A DNA stretch of 11,706 nt from Nitrospirota bacterium (GTDB taxonomy: Bacteria; Nitrospirota; Thermodesulfovibrionia; Thermodesulfovibrionales; JdFR-85): the NCBI GenBank assembly GCA_003232715.1, contig QIJG01000069.1, forward strand, positions 1-11,706, written 5' to 3'. Position 1 is the first letter of the stretch; every line of letters starts with the position of its first letter. The notes under the pieces are model-generated. The model worked only from the letters and a program-made list of their open reading frames with translations. It did not search any database and was not told the DNA's origin. Below, in pieces: positions 1 through 8,534 of this stretch. A program made the position numbers and the translations under genes.

Positions 1-431
1 CCTATACCCGTTCTGCCCATCTCTTCAACAGTCATTATAAACTTATCCACATGCCCTGCTGCCTCACCTATAAGCACCATATCGAGTTGCATATCTTCCC
101 CTGAATTATACACCCTTTTTAAATCGAGCTTGGGACGCATTATGTATGGATGGGGTCTGTTTGTGGCAAAGTATAAGAAGTAGAAACAATCTGGTGTAAG
201 GTTACACTGAGTGCACTCGGTTTCCTCCCACCTATAAAAACATGCCAGATTCCTCAGTGCCTCCCCGAATCCGCCACGCCATCTGTCGCCCTTAACCTCG
301 TCAGGGCCGAGATGGATTTTTTCAAGAGGGGAGAGCGTAAATTCAAGTGGTATTAAAGTAAAACCGCTCAGTGACTGGATTATGTTGGAAGTATTGCATA
401 AATTTAAATCTGCCTTATCCATGGTATTCAT
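1..431 (-). CDS. cas6: Cas6 family pre-crRNA endoribonuclease, N-terminal part (runs off window)
   Basis: The reading frame is open from an ATG at 431 to the window edge, giving about 143 residues; the C-terminal half lies outside. Counting from the second in-frame ATG at 422, an RWRGGFGEALRN segment (residues 48-59) is followed by a cysteine cluster (C70, C73, C79), then RPHPYIMRP, a GEDMQLDMVLIGEA strand-turn (109-121) and EMGRTGIG at the edge. This order matches the Cas6 family that carries a C-x2-C-x5-C insert and a 'lG..GiG' loop. Cas6 cuts the pre-crRNA repeat to make guides for the complex encoded upstream. The gene overlaps the end of the CARF-HD gene by 8 or 17 nt depending on the start, and no good ribosome site precedes either ATG, so translational coupling is likely. 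The family call is fairly secure. Catalytic residues cannot be judged from this fragment. Confidence 0.85.
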   Translation of the reverse strand, partial: MNTMDKADLNLCNTSNIIQSLSGFTLIPLEFTLSPLEKIHLGPDEVKGDRWRGGFGEALRNLACFYRWEETECTQCNLTPDCFYFLYFATNRPHPYIMRPKLDLKRVYNSGEDMQLDMVLIGEAAGHVDKFIMTVEEMGRTGI

Positions 432-2592
432 AAAAAGGCTGCCCCCCGCTATTCATCTCCTTATATCCTTCTTCCCACCAGTATCTGATCCTGAGCTTGC
501 ATTCATTTAATAGGTATTCCTCAATTGCACTATACTCGGATTTCAGTTCATCTTCGATGAATGCTTTCCTTTCATTGTCAAGGTATTCTTCAGCAATTTC
601 ATCGTTTTTGTATAACACAATATTAAACTCAAAATTATCATTACTATTAAAATTTCCTGAAGGGATCACCATTACCCTTTCTACACACTGATGTTTCAGA
701 TAGTGCTCATCTTGCTTATGCTTCATGTCTGCCCTGTCTACCAGTTCAGCAGCAGCAAGCCATAGACGGGCAAGGGTCTTATCTCCTTCGTTTTTAGTGT
801 TCTCCAGTGTTTCAAGACATTTAATACGGAAGTCCATGTATGCATCCTTAAGTTTCATATTTATATAGTCTATATAATTACAGCCTTCTTTTAGCTCATC
901 ATCGGTATTGTCTTTTATGGCAATGCATACATGCTTATAAGCCTCAAGGGTTTCTTCTGCTCGTTTGTGTGTGGATTCGTAATCCTTCTTCAGCAATTCA
1001 AGGGTTATTTCTACATCCTCTTTAGTGCCCGTCCTGCTGGCCTGATTATCACATCCGTCAATGAGGCGTATCATGCCCGCAACCTTCATGATGTCAACTC
1101 CGATATCTTTAAAATTATTCCTATATTTAATCAAAGGTGGAAAGGTTTCTTCAGTAAATGGATTTCTAAACTCCTTTTCATTATCATTGAAAGGCGTGCT
1201 CCTTCTATGGTAACGGCATACCGTCATGACGGCGTCATGGAGCTTCTCATCTATCCCTGTTTCTTTTAGATATTCTTTTTTCACCCATCCTATTGTTTTC
1301 CCCAGATCGGGATCCTCAAGCCGCCGGGGGGCAAGCAGATGGTGATACTTCCGTATTTCGCCGGGAAAGAGAGGGACAAGACCGAACCTATCCATTCCAG
1401 TATCCATATAATCAATACTGTGCCCGCAGTCATGCAGAAGGATGGCAGCTATCAGACAGAATCGTTCCTTTATGTTGAGGAATGTGTTATTTTCTGCAAA
1501 TATAGGGGAGAGAAACATCTCGGCAAATTCAAGGAGGTTGTGGTGATGCCTCCTTGCATGTTCAACCATCTCGGGAATCTTATCGCCTGTCCAGATATTG
1601 ACGCCTGCTTTGTTAATGATACCCTCAAGTATCTTTATGTATTCGGAAGCATTGGAATCACCATACAGGATGATTCTGATTATCTCTTTTGAATAGATCT
1701 CCAGAGGCTGTTCTTTTGATTGTTCAATGTATTTCTGTTCGAGTTGCTTTCCGAGTGCGTCGAGGTTATTGTCCTTTATAAGCTCCTTTATCTTGGGATC
1801 AAGGTTCTTTTCCTTGAAGCACGCTATTCCGTACTCGCAAATCATCTTTAACCTCACAGCATTTCTGTGCCAGAGGTGAAAGTCAACCCCTATGGGGTAG
1901 GAAGGGATTTTTATAATTTCCTGTGAACTCTCAAAGAGGTAGCAGATTGTCACCTTTCCCGAGGGATGCAGCATTCCCTGAAGTGTGGTATAAGGGACTA
2001 TTCCCTTATATCCCCCTGTTATATTCAGATAAATTTTATATTGTTCCGACAATAAGTTAATCAGTTTATAAACAACCTCAAAAAGATTTTTGACACCTTG
2101 TTCTCTAAATTGTATACCCTCAAAGGCATTTATGCCTTCTACAGGACAGATGTCGACTGCTTTGAAGTACTTGTTAAGTTCGGCATGTTTGTTTATATAC
2201 CTTTTTACAACTTCTGCACAAAACCTGGAATCGGGTGTGCCTGATGGAAGGAGATAAACCAATTCAGGAAATTCAGGTTTCGTTCTTAATTCATTTCTTT
2301 TTCTTATCCATAAATAGCTTAACTCTTGTGGGAGCCTGTCAGTTCCTTTAGGTTGTCTGATGTCAGGAGGTCTTAAATTGATCTCATTTTCCGGGTTTAA
2401 CTGAGATAGAAGCTGTACAACTTCAGTGATATCATTCGCTGTAGGTGATTGTCCGATAATGATTGCTTCCTCAATCTTGTTACACTTGTCATTTAGTCCG
2501 TTGACTTCATTTATCTGATTGTTTCTTTTATTTCTTTGATGACCATCATTCGTTAAGAGTGAGGTGCCAACTGTGATGATGTGGGTTTCCAT
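415..2592 (-). CDS. CARF-HD fusion protein, predicted cyclic-oligoadenylate-activated effector
   Basis: A 725-residue protein. The ATG at 2592 is chosen over the longer frame (2616) because AGGAAGG at 2604-2598 sits 5 nt before it, it lies 1 nt after the upstream stop, and the protein then begins directly with the first CARF strand. Residues 1 to about 235 look like an APE2256/TIGR02619-type CARF domain: GTSLL at 9-13, SGTPDS at 117-122 and the ligand-loop signature NITGGYKG at 190-197. A helical linker follows. Residues about 340-520 form an HD phosphohydrolase domain: H345 and H349-351, the H387-D388 pair with H391, H417/H418, H462, then RLIDGCD with D512/D515 and R520. The RKYHH and 'R-L-x-D-x-x-D' context resembles HD-Ce-type domains more than the Cas10 HD nuclease. 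The last 200 or so residues are helical with a short strand-rich part. The presumed role is to sense cyclic oligoadenylate made by Cas10 and switch on the HD enzyme. Its substrate (nucleic acid, nucleotide or the messenger itself) is unknown. No membrane segment is seen. Confidence 0.85.
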   Translation of the reverse strand: METHIITVGTSLLTNDGHQRNKRNNQINEVNGLNDKCNKIEEAIIIGQSPTANDITEVVQLLSQLNPENEINLRPPDIRQPKGTDRLPQELSYLWIRKRNELRTKPEFPELVYLLPSGTPDSRFCAEVVKRYINKHAELNKYFKAVDICPVEGINAFEGIQFREQGVKNLFEVVYKLINLLSEQYKIYLNITGGYKGIVPYTTLQGMLHPSGKVTICYLFESSQEIIKIPSYPIGVDFHLWHRNAVRLKMICEYGIACFKEKNLDPKIKELIKDNNLDALGKQLEQKYIEQSKEQPLEIYSKEIIRIILYGDSNASEYIKILEGIINKAGVNIWTGDKIPEMVEHARRHHHNLLEFAEMFLSPIFAENNTFLNIKERFCLIAAILLHDCGHSIDYMDTGMDRFGLVPLFPGEIRKYHHLLAPRRLEDPDLGKTIGWVKKEYLKETGIDEKLHDAVMTVCRYHRRSTPFNDNEKEFRNPFTEETFPPLIKYRNNFKDIGVDIMKVAGMIRLIDGCDNQASRTGTKEDVEITLELLKKDYESTHKRAEETLEAYKHVCIAIKDNTDDELKEGCNYIDYINMKLKDAYMDFRIKCLETLENTKNEGDKTLARLWLAAAELVDRADMKHKQDEHYLKHQCVERVMVIPSGNFNSNDNFEFNIVLYKNDEIAEEYLDNERKAFIEDELKSEYSAIEEYLLNECKLRIRYWWEEGYKEMNSGGQPFYEYHG

Positions 2593-2593
2593 A

Positions 2594-4522
2594 TTATCCT
2601 TCCTGATAATTCCCATTTTTTATTGCTGCGGGGGTTTTAAGGGGCTCTTCCTCATTTTGCAGCCTTTTTCCCCTCTGCTCCATAAAATAATTAAATCCTT
2701 TATCAGCGTAAGTTCCGGGCGGATAATATTGAACAGGTGTATCACCTGCAAGGTTTTTCTCGAGTATCAAAAGAAGATCTTTTATGAATGGTAACTCTTT
2801 AAAGTTGTTGCTTCGATCCTCTCCTTCAGGAGAACCTGTTACCAGCCATGCCTTGAATTTTCTGACATATTCCTGTAAATTGCTTTCTGTTATAGTTTCG
2901 CTATCAATATAGTCAAGTTGCACATCAGTACTTTCAATGTCAAACCAGCTTTTCTCAGGCCTTTCGATAACAACCTTTTCAATACTAAACTGAACACTTC
3001 CCATTCCTATTCCTTTTCCCATTCCAAGTTTATGTGCATGGTTCTGTGAAGCCTTACAAGGATTGTCTGATAATGTCAAACACCAGAGAAGCATACCAAG
3101 CTCATATTCATCAAGGGACTCAAACTCAATGGTTCCCTTGAACTCAGCCTCTGGCGGTAAAACAGCACAGGTTGAGTTCTGGTTGATATGTGGCCGTGTA
3201 GGCTCTTTTCCCCCTTCCTCTGAAAGATGTTCATGCTCGTAGCTTATGTGTGTTTGCCAGTCATCTTTCATTGCTGCAGGGTGGTGAAGGTAGAACTTCC
3301 TGCCTCTTATGCTACCCGCTATCTTAGCCCACTCTTTTGAGGACTTTGTGTAATAGGCAGCCTTTTCGTTGGGATCGATATTATTGTCTTTTGGCTTAAG
3401 ATAGAAAGGATAATATTTTGGCTTTGGGCTGGCAAGTATCTTCAGTGGTATAAGTATGGTATCTTCAAGCTTTTCGTCAGACCACACCGTCTTAAATCTG
3501 ACACGGCCAGCTATGCCCTGTTCAGACCCTTCCTTTTCCGGAACCCAACCAAAAAGCCTTGTTGCGGGACAGAGCCGTTCTGGAGTTTTTGGATAAAGGG
3601 CAGATCGTGTGGAATGTTTTATTAGATCTTCTACAGAACAATCCTCTGCCATTTTATGGGCTAATACTCTTCCAATTGTAGGTTTATCACATGTCGCTTC
3701 ATTATTAAAATGAAATCTTTTCATGAAAAATAGTATAGAATGTTTTTTTAACTTCTCCTCTGGATATGCCTCCATATATTGCCTTATCATCTTGTTATCA
3801 ATATCTTCTCTTTTTTGAACGTTTGAAAAATCTAAATCCGCATTTTCACCATCAAGGTGACAAATAACCTGAAACCATTTCTGTCCCTCTATAGGGTTGA
3901 CAGGTCTGTAAAGCAGTCCTTTTCCACAAATAGCACCTTCTGTTTTATTCCCCGCCTCTATACTTTCACCTTCATTCTCATATTTTATATAAACAACATT
4001 TCTGCCTGATGCTCTGAATTCCACTTCAGCACAATATGGTATGTAATTGCTGTCTCCCTCGCTCTCTCCACACCAATCTTTATTTACTTTAAAAGAAGCA
4101 ACCTTCTTAAAGTCCCAGCCACTTCCATTGTTTTTCCCTTCCTTTGTAACAACAAGAGCTTCAGCTTGATCAGGTGGCTTTCTAACCGTAGGATATGGAT
4201 AAGATGATAGTACACCAAAGCTACTATTTGTTGCTGCTTCCACCACATTGCGAACCATTCCCTTAATTGATGTCGGAGGCAGGCATATGCGGCCATTAAC
4301 ATTAAAGAAGTCCATAACTTTATGGATTTTTTTCTTTTCAGCTTCATTAACCAGTTGGTAAACAGTGGTTCCCTCAGGATCAGGTATAAAAAGGGGCGTT
4401 AAAGTCTTAAGTCTGTATCCTATGCGTCCGGATATCCCATTATATAGATGAGTTGGTTTAAATTTATCCCTCTTTGTTGCATCTTCGCAGGGGACAAAGT
4501 TATATGGATAGATGAATTTCAT
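2594..4522 (-). CDS. Large Cas7-group RAMP with insertion (TIGR03986-like), type III-D backbone subunit
   Basis: A 642-residue protein starting at an ATG 1 nt after the csx19 stop, with GGAGG at 4533-4529. The N-terminus reads PYNFVP, followed by HLYNGISGRIGY and a TPLFIPD strand (residues 25-48). The RAMP motif LPPTSIKGMVR is at 81-91, preceded by D71, which sits where the catalytic Asp of Csm3-like proteins is expected. A long insertion (about 100-315) separates this half of the fold from CPATRLFGW (318-326), AGRVRF (338-343) and the glycine-rich loop HKLGMGKGIGMGSVQF (497-512). A charged C-terminal tail (about 525-642) follows. This pattern is that of the TIGR03986 / All1473-like RAMP found in subtype III-D, called Cas7-insertion in III-Dv complexes. 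It would form the last backbone subunit, near the crRNA 3' end, and may cut target RNA. The family call is strong; the catalytic role is inferred from the Asp position. Confidence 0.88.
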   Translation of the reverse strand: MKFIYPYNFVPCEDATKRDKFKPTHLYNGISGRIGYRLKTLTPLFIPDPEGTTVYQLVNEAEKKKIHKVMDFFNVNGRICLPPTSIKGMVRNVVEAATNSSFGVLSSYPYPTVRKPPDQAEALVVTKEGKNNGSGWDFKKVASFKVNKDWCGESEGDSNYIPYCAEVEFRASGRNVVYIKYENEGESIEAGNKTEGAICGKGLLYRPVNPIEGQKWFQVICHLDGENADLDFSNVQKREDIDNKMIRQYMEAYPEEKLKKHSILFFMKRFHFNNEATCDKPTIGRVLAHKMAEDCSVEDLIKHSTRSALYPKTPERLCPATRLFGWVPEKEGSEQGIAGRVRFKTVWSDEKLEDTILIPLKILASPKPKYYPFYLKPKDNNIDPNEKAAYYTKSSKEWAKIAGSIRGRKFYLHHPAAMKDDWQTHISYEHEHLSEEGGKEPTRPHINQNSTCAVLPPEAEFKGTIEFESLDEYELGMLLWCLTLSDNPCKASQNHAHKLGMGKGIGMGSVQFSIEKVVIERPEKSWFDIESTDVQLDYIDSETITESNLQEYVRKFKAWLVTGSPEGEDRSNNFKELPFIKDLLLILEKNLAGDTPVQYYPPGTYADKGFNYFMEQRGKRLQNEEEPLKTPAAIKNGNYQEG

Positions 4523-4523
4523 T

Positions 4524-5126
4524 TTAATCCTCCACGGTTTTTCCCTTCAATTTAAGCTCTTCGGTATCCTTAGCCTCAGGAAATAAGAACCTCCAGAGGA
4601 CAGGTTCTTTTTGCTTATTGAAATATTCCCTTATCTTTAATACTGGATATTTTTTCTGAAGTTTTATTATGGCATCAGGATATTCAATCGGTTTCGAACC
4701 AGCGACTCTGAGCTCGTAGTAGGCTTTCTCCTTGTCATTATATGTTCCCCAGAGCATCAGGTTTCTGTCTTTAAAAGAATCTATATCTTCATCAAAGTCT
4801 TGAGCAGGCTTAAATGCTTCCGGGAATTCATCCCAAATACCATCTTCTATCAATATTAAGAGTGAAAACTCACCTTCATAAAGCCTTCTCCATTCAATCT
4901 GTCCTTTCTCCCAGAATATCCTTCCTTTAAGCCCATATTCAGCAATCTGCTTACTGTTTAAGTCAGCAAATAATCTGTCAAAGTCGGCAAAATTATAGCG
5001 GTGAACATATTCAATAAGGGCATGGATATTATCTGCCTGTGTAAGCCGTTCTTTGGTAGGTTCACTATATAGCCAGGACTGAAGTGAGATTCCATCAACT
5101 ATTCCTGCTATTACAGTTAAATTCAC
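4524..5126 (-). CDS. csx19: Csx19-like type III-D CRISPR-associated protein
   Basis: A 200-residue soluble protein that starts with GTG in a GTGA overlap with the stop of the double-RAMP gene upstream; GGAGG lies about 10 nt before the GTG. Visible motifs are KGRIFWEKGQIEWRRL (residues 67-82), LWG (125-127), YELR (137-140), a YP (149-150) and a C-terminal WRFLFPE segment (178-184). This spacing of a 'GriF..g.ieWRrl' strand pair, then LWG and a YP, is what I recall for the Csx19 family (TIGR03984). Csx19 occurs almost only in subtype III-D loci and is a structural subunit in solved III-Dv complexes, with no catalytic activity assigned. No catalytic motif, metal cluster or membrane segment is visible here. 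The family call rests on these motifs plus context, since the gene lies between the double Cas7 and the large Cas7 as in other III-D operons. Confidence 0.8.
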   Translation of the reverse strand: MNLTVIAGIVDGISLQSWLYSEPTKERLTQADNIHALIEYVHRYNFADFDRLFADLNSKQIAEYGLKGRIFWEKGQIEWRRLYEGEFSLLILIEDGIWDEFPEAFKPAQDFDEDIDSFKDRNLMLWGTYNDKEKAYYELRVAGSKPIEYPDAIIKLQKKYPVLKIREYFNKQKEPVLWRFLFPEAKDTEELKLKGKTVED

Positions 5127-6940
5127 TTTATCTCGGCCTCCGGGATTGTATTTTCAGGGGTCCATTCCAAGACTTTTTCACTGAATGAAGAGACTGCATT
5201 CTTAACGACCTCATACAATATCCCGTTTTCAGGTGAAATCCAGAAATACCTATCTGGTTTTATTGTTTCAGAAACATACAAAAATCCTCCAACCTTTGAA
5301 GTATGAGTAGTAGCCATCTCGGAAAGCACACCCTTACTATGTGTAATTGCTTCCATCCTTGTATGTCCTGGAAGGAGTTTTACTCTACCGAAGCCTTTAT
5401 TCTTCCCAAAACCTACTGAGATCCTGCCATTATGGAGGTCTTTAAGCAATAATGATACAAGCCCGAAGTGCCACAATTTAAAGTCATGGATTTCTATCTT
5501 AAAACACATATCTCCTGAATCATCCGGCAAGTCGTTGTTTTCAGGGAATTTGCTTGTTTCATAAAATGGGAAGAAAGGTCTTGAATTAAATTTCTTGCCG
5601 TGAGCCGCACCACCTGTGAATCTGTCAATTGCCACGTGGTCAAGGAGTTTGAGTCTGTTTTTAAATTTATTTACATCGATCGGGACTGCATCAGAACAGT
5701 ATATTCTTCCACCCATTGCAGGAAAACCGAATAGTTTGCTGATCATACAGGCCTTATCATATACATCATCAAAAGCTGCTTTTTTAAACTCTTTACCTTT
5801 GGCTTTAAGTTTTTCCAAATCCCAGATAGCCTCCAGAGTAAATCTACCGTCCCTGTCATTTTTAAAATGATCATTATTCTTGAATCTTTCGAAAATCATT
5901 GTTCTCACTATCCGTTCTGCATGGGAACGGAGGCAACCTCTAATTGAAGACCCTGGAAGATAGGGTATCCCTTCTGCATTAAGACAGAAACCTGAATCAA
6001 CCGATACTAGGTCATTAAAGGTTGGAAGATTTCTCAACTTATCAATTGGCTGTTCTTCTTCCTTTTTAGCCCCTTTATAATTGACTGATTCAAGAGAATA
6101 AGCTGTTTTTACCATAATCGGATCAATGGGTCTGAGCACTCCTTTTATAATAAGAACCTCAGGTCCGGGATACTTATCGCCTGAGAGACAGCTTGTTTTT
6201 ATGAAACTGGTTTTTAAATTGACTTTTAAACTTGTTAAATCAATCTGTTCCAAGGCGTCTACCCCATCGAGCACAAACTTTAAAACATCATCAGGGTTGG
6301 AACTATCGAATACAAAACAGTTCAAATTCTCAATCGTAAATTCTCCATGACCTGTGCCTGTCTTCCCCCCGATAGAAGCCCATCCCTTTTCCATTAATTC
6401 AAGCACATCAAGGAATAAGTGGAAGGCTTCTTTATCAGGTCCCCTGCCATGGTCTTGAAGGGTTTTTTCTTCATCAATAACATTTTTTTCTCTAAATACA
6501 CAGGAAAAACTGAATCTGCTTTTTGAAGAAACAACTTCATCATGGAAAAGATGTTTATCCTCAGCGCTGCCCCTCTCCCGGTTGACGGAAGTTCTATCCT
6601 GTATAAATGACGTACCCATTGAAGCAGGAAGTAACCGTGCATCATGCACAATAAGTCTTGATTCTCTACCCTCATTCCTGCCATTCCTTTCTTCTGATGC
6701 TGACCCAAATAGAGCCTTAAAAACAGGTTCAGCGTCAATATCCTCTATTGGCACTTTTTCAAGTCTCAGTCTTTTCTTTGAAAGGGATGCCATTATGCCA
6801 CAGATGGACGTTCCAGAAATTACAGGAACTCCATCCATTTCCCGTAAGACAAGACTATCAATATAATCACCTTTTTCACCAGAGCCAAGATGAAGTGGAC
6901 TTTGAAGAACAAGCTCACCTTTAAAATAATGACTCTTCAT
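5123..6940 (-). CDS. Double-RAMP Cas7 protein (Cas7-2x-like), type III-D backbone
   Basis: The ATG at 6940 gives 605 residues. It overlaps the upstream stop as ATGA and starts directly at the first RAMP strand, whereas the longer frame (6997) would add 19 residues inside the previous gene. Two Cas7/RAMP units are visible. Unit 1 (1 to about 205) has SPLHLGSG, D25/D28 in the catalytic-Asp region, the SGTSICG motif (42-48), a thumb-like DRTSVNRERG (115-124) and a GGKTGTGHGEF loop (191-201). Unit 2 (about 263-525) has D310/D315, YLPGSSIRG (327-335), SKLFGFPAMGG (401-411), IDRFTGG (438-444) and a SVGFGKNKGFG loop (508-518). About 80 residues follow as an extra tail. Two fused Cas7 units match the Cas7-2x (Csm5-position) subunit of III-D complexes, which occupies two adjacent backbone positions on the crRNA. 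Both units keep an Asp near the expected cleavage site, so each may cut target RNA, but this is inference. Confidence 0.87.
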   Translation of the reverse strand: MKSHYFKGELVLQSPLHLGSGEKGDYIDSLVLREMDGVPVISGTSICGIMASLSKKRLRLEKVPIEDIDAEPVFKALFGSASEERNGRNEGRESRLIVHDARLLPASMGTSFIQDRTSVNRERGSAEDKHLFHDEVVSSKSRFSFSCVFREKNVIDEEKTLQDHGRGPDKEAFHLFLDVLELMEKGWASIGGKTGTGHGEFTIENLNCFVFDSSNPDDVLKFVLDGVDALEQIDLTSLKVNLKTSFIKTSCLSGDKYPGPEVLIIKGVLRPIDPIMVKTAYSLESVNYKGAKKEEEQPIDKLRNLPTFNDLVSVDSGFCLNAEGIPYLPGSSIRGCLRSHAERIVRTMIFERFKNNDHFKNDRDGRFTLEAIWDLEKLKAKGKEFKKAAFDDVYDKACMISKLFGFPAMGGRIYCSDAVPIDVNKFKNRLKLLDHVAIDRFTGGAAHGKKFNSRPFFPFYETSKFPENNDLPDDSGDMCFKIEIHDFKLWHFGLVSLLLKDLHNGRISVGFGKNKGFGRVKLLPGHTRMEAITHSKGVLSEMATTHTSKVGGFLYVSETIKPDRYFWISPENGILYEVVKNAVSSFSEKVLEWTPENTIPEAEIK

Positions 6941-7431
6941 AAAGCGATACCCTTTAAAATATCTCTGAAAATACTTCTCAAAATTTCCCTTCTCCATCCT
7001 ATGAAATCATGTTGACTTAATTCAAAGGAATTTATATCAACATCGCTTGTTTTTTTAATAAAAATCCCGAGCTTATCTTCCAATCTGCTATCAGTATATT
7101 CATTTTTTTCTTTTTCAAACCATGATGGAAGTTTATCAGCAAATTCTTTAACAATACCACTCTTCCAGGCACTTTCATCCTTCTGATTTTCATGTGCAAG
7201 AAACATGGCCCAGTGTTTAACATCATCGTCTCTGAAAATAAGCTCTATAAATTGCTCATTCTGGGTTTTGGTTTCAGACCCCTTAAATTTTGATAGAAAG
7301 TATTTAATTTCTTCCCCTTTTGTTTTGTTATTATCCAGGATCTCTGCAAATATTGAGACAGGTTCAATTGACTTTCTTGTCCCCAGCCTAACAGCTGCTT
7401 TTATTAGTCTCTTGCGGAAGCGTTCATTCAT
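6937..7431 (-). CDS. Small helical protein, candidate Cas11 (Csm2-like) small subunit
   Basis: A 164-residue protein whose ATG shares one base with the csx10 stop (TAATG) and whose own stop overlaps the next start (ATGA), so it is fully embedded in the coupled operon. I recognise no sequence motif. It is rich in Lys, Glu, Phe and Trp and looks almost wholly alpha-helical, with an N-terminal segment MNERFRKRLIKAAVRLG, a central WAMFLAHENQKDESAW region (about 74-89) and a C-terminal helix WRREILRSIFRDILKG. Size, helicity and position after csx10 match the gene that encodes the small subunit (Csm2/Cas11 group) in unfused III-D operons. In fused III-D relatives the equivalent domain follows Cas5 within one polypeptide. 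Cas11 subunits pack along the crRNA-target duplex and are not enzymes. The assignment is by context, not homology, and a locus-specific accessory protein is the main alternative. Confidence 0.6.
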   Translation of the reverse strand: MNERFRKRLIKAAVRLGTRKSIEPVSIFAEILDNNKTKGEEIKYFLSKFKGSETKTQNEQFIELIFRDDDVKHWAMFLAHENQKDESAWKSGIVKEFADKLPSWFEKEKNEYTDSRLEDKLGIFIKKTSDVDINSFELSQHDFIGWRREILRSIFRDILKGIAL

Positions 7432-8534
7432 TACATAACCCCTGCTTGAAAATGAAATGGGTCATTAATCCTGATTTCTCCGAATCCTTCCTGCCTTCTT
7501 AAGCCCAATCCATGAGCCTGCAGATTTTTCAATATCGCTAACAGATCTCTTTGGTTTTTATCACTCTTAAGTTCAAATCTAAAGAGAAAAGAACTGCCCA
7601 TTGAAATGGCAATCTCTGCTTCCAAGGGTCTCTGATAGGCGCCATTCCAGCCATGAATAACTTTCTTAGATGAAAAAAATCGTTCAAGCTTGCAAAATTC
7701 AACCGTATCCCTGACAATATCCGATATAATTGTTTCAGGCACATAAGTCAGATACCTATGGAATGGATCGGGTATTATGGTATCTGAGTAACAGCTAATG
7801 CTGAAGTATTCTGGATAAAAACTGATATTTTCATCCAGAACCTTGGCAATATCATCCTCTTTCTTCAGAAAAATCCTGCCGGGACTTCTACCAATGGGAA
7901 TTTCAATGCCATCTATTATCCCTGTTTTTTTAAGTGTATCCTCTAACGTCTTATCTAAATCATTTATATTTGACTTTATATATCCAATAAAGACAGTGCC
8001 TTTTGGTATCGTTATTCTTGAAAAGAGCCTTCCAGCTTTGGTAATTCCCCTTAGATTATCCCTTTCATGTTGTGTGAGCTGGTTAAAAGATAGATGAAAT
8101 GTATTGCACGCAGGGGGATTTCCTGAATAAAATCCCTGATGTTTTACATGATCCTCATATAGGATGTCCTTGGGAATACCCCTTAAAAGCCAGTCATCCA
8201 CACCATCTGCATAACCGTTTTGTGAATAGTCAACCCCGTCATTTTTAAAACCAGGGGCACTTTTGAATGTCCTTGCAGATAGAGGTGCTGGTTTTGTCCT
8301 ATAGCCGCCTTTGTCTTCAGGATAAAGATTGGAAAATACTACATTGCCGGAGTAAAAGATGTTCATGAAAGTTTTGTCAGGCTGCTCCCGAGGCCTGATA
8401 CCTGTTAATGAGGCTACAGTTCCCCATAGAATCCTGCCGGGGATAAAAGGAAGAGTTTCATACTGATTTCCAAATCCCTGCCTCTGTGAAAGGCAGATTT
8501 CTTCAGTAACTTCAGCCCTGACAGGATAAATCAT
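7431..8534 (-). CDS. csx10: Csx10, Cas5-group RAMP of subtype III-D
   Basis: The ATG at 8534 (367 residues) is preferred to the upstream in-frame start at 8570. It overlaps the cas7 stop as ATGA, has GGAG about 8 nt upstream, and begins with the first predicted strand (MIYPVRAEVTEE). Motifs in order are ETLPFIPGRILWG (26-38, the RAMP strand-helix entry), SNLYPED (68-74), PAPLSARTFK (82-91), FSRITIPKGTVFIGYI (171-186), IGRSPGR (214-220), SCYSDTIIPD (247-256), HGWNGAYQRP (294-303) and the C-terminal glycine loop GLGLRRQEGFGEI (342-354). This set matches the Csx10 family as I know it. Csx10 is the Cas5-like subunit diagnostic of III-D, expected to hold the crRNA 5' tag next to Cas10. The IGRS..G element resembles a conserved internal motif of the family. 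No sign of an active nuclease site. Confidence 0.87.
   Translation of the reverse strand: MIYPVRAEVTEEICLSQRQGFGNQYETLPFIPGRILWGTVASLTGIRPREQPDKTFMNIFYSGNVVFSNLYPEDKGGYRTKPAPLSARTFKSAPGFKNDGVDYSQNGYADGVDDWLLRGIPKDILYEDHVKHQGFYSGNPPACNTFHLSFNQLTQHERDNLRGITKAGRLFSRITIPKGTVFIGYIKSNINDLDKTLEDTLKKTGIIDGIEIPIGRSPGRIFLKKEDDIAKVLDENISFYPEYFSISCYSDTIIPDPFHRYLTYVPETIISDIVRDTVEFCKLERFFSSKKVIHGWNGAYQRPLEAEIAISMGSSFLFRFELKSDKNQRDLLAILKNLQAHGLGLRRQEGFGEIRINDPFHFQAGVM

Noticed and set aside
931..1692. Plus-strand open frames of 112, 61 and 117 residues
   Set aside because: They lie antisense inside the CARF-HD gene, have no ribosome sites or recognisable motifs, and the minus-strand protein has clear conserved motifs throughout.
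2594..2616. Longer start for the CARF-HD gene at 2616
   Set aside because: It lies inside the upstream gene and lacks a ribosome site, while the ATG at 2592 has AGGAAGG at 5 nt and begins at the first CARF strand.
6394..6738. Second minus-strand frame (114 residues) within the double Cas7 gene
   Set aside because: It overlaps the conserved first RAMP unit in another frame and has no motif of its own.
6941..6997. Longer start for the double Cas7 gene
   Set aside because: The extra 19 residues sit inside the preceding gene and do not look like part of the fold. The ATGA-overlapping ATG at 6940 fits the operon pattern.
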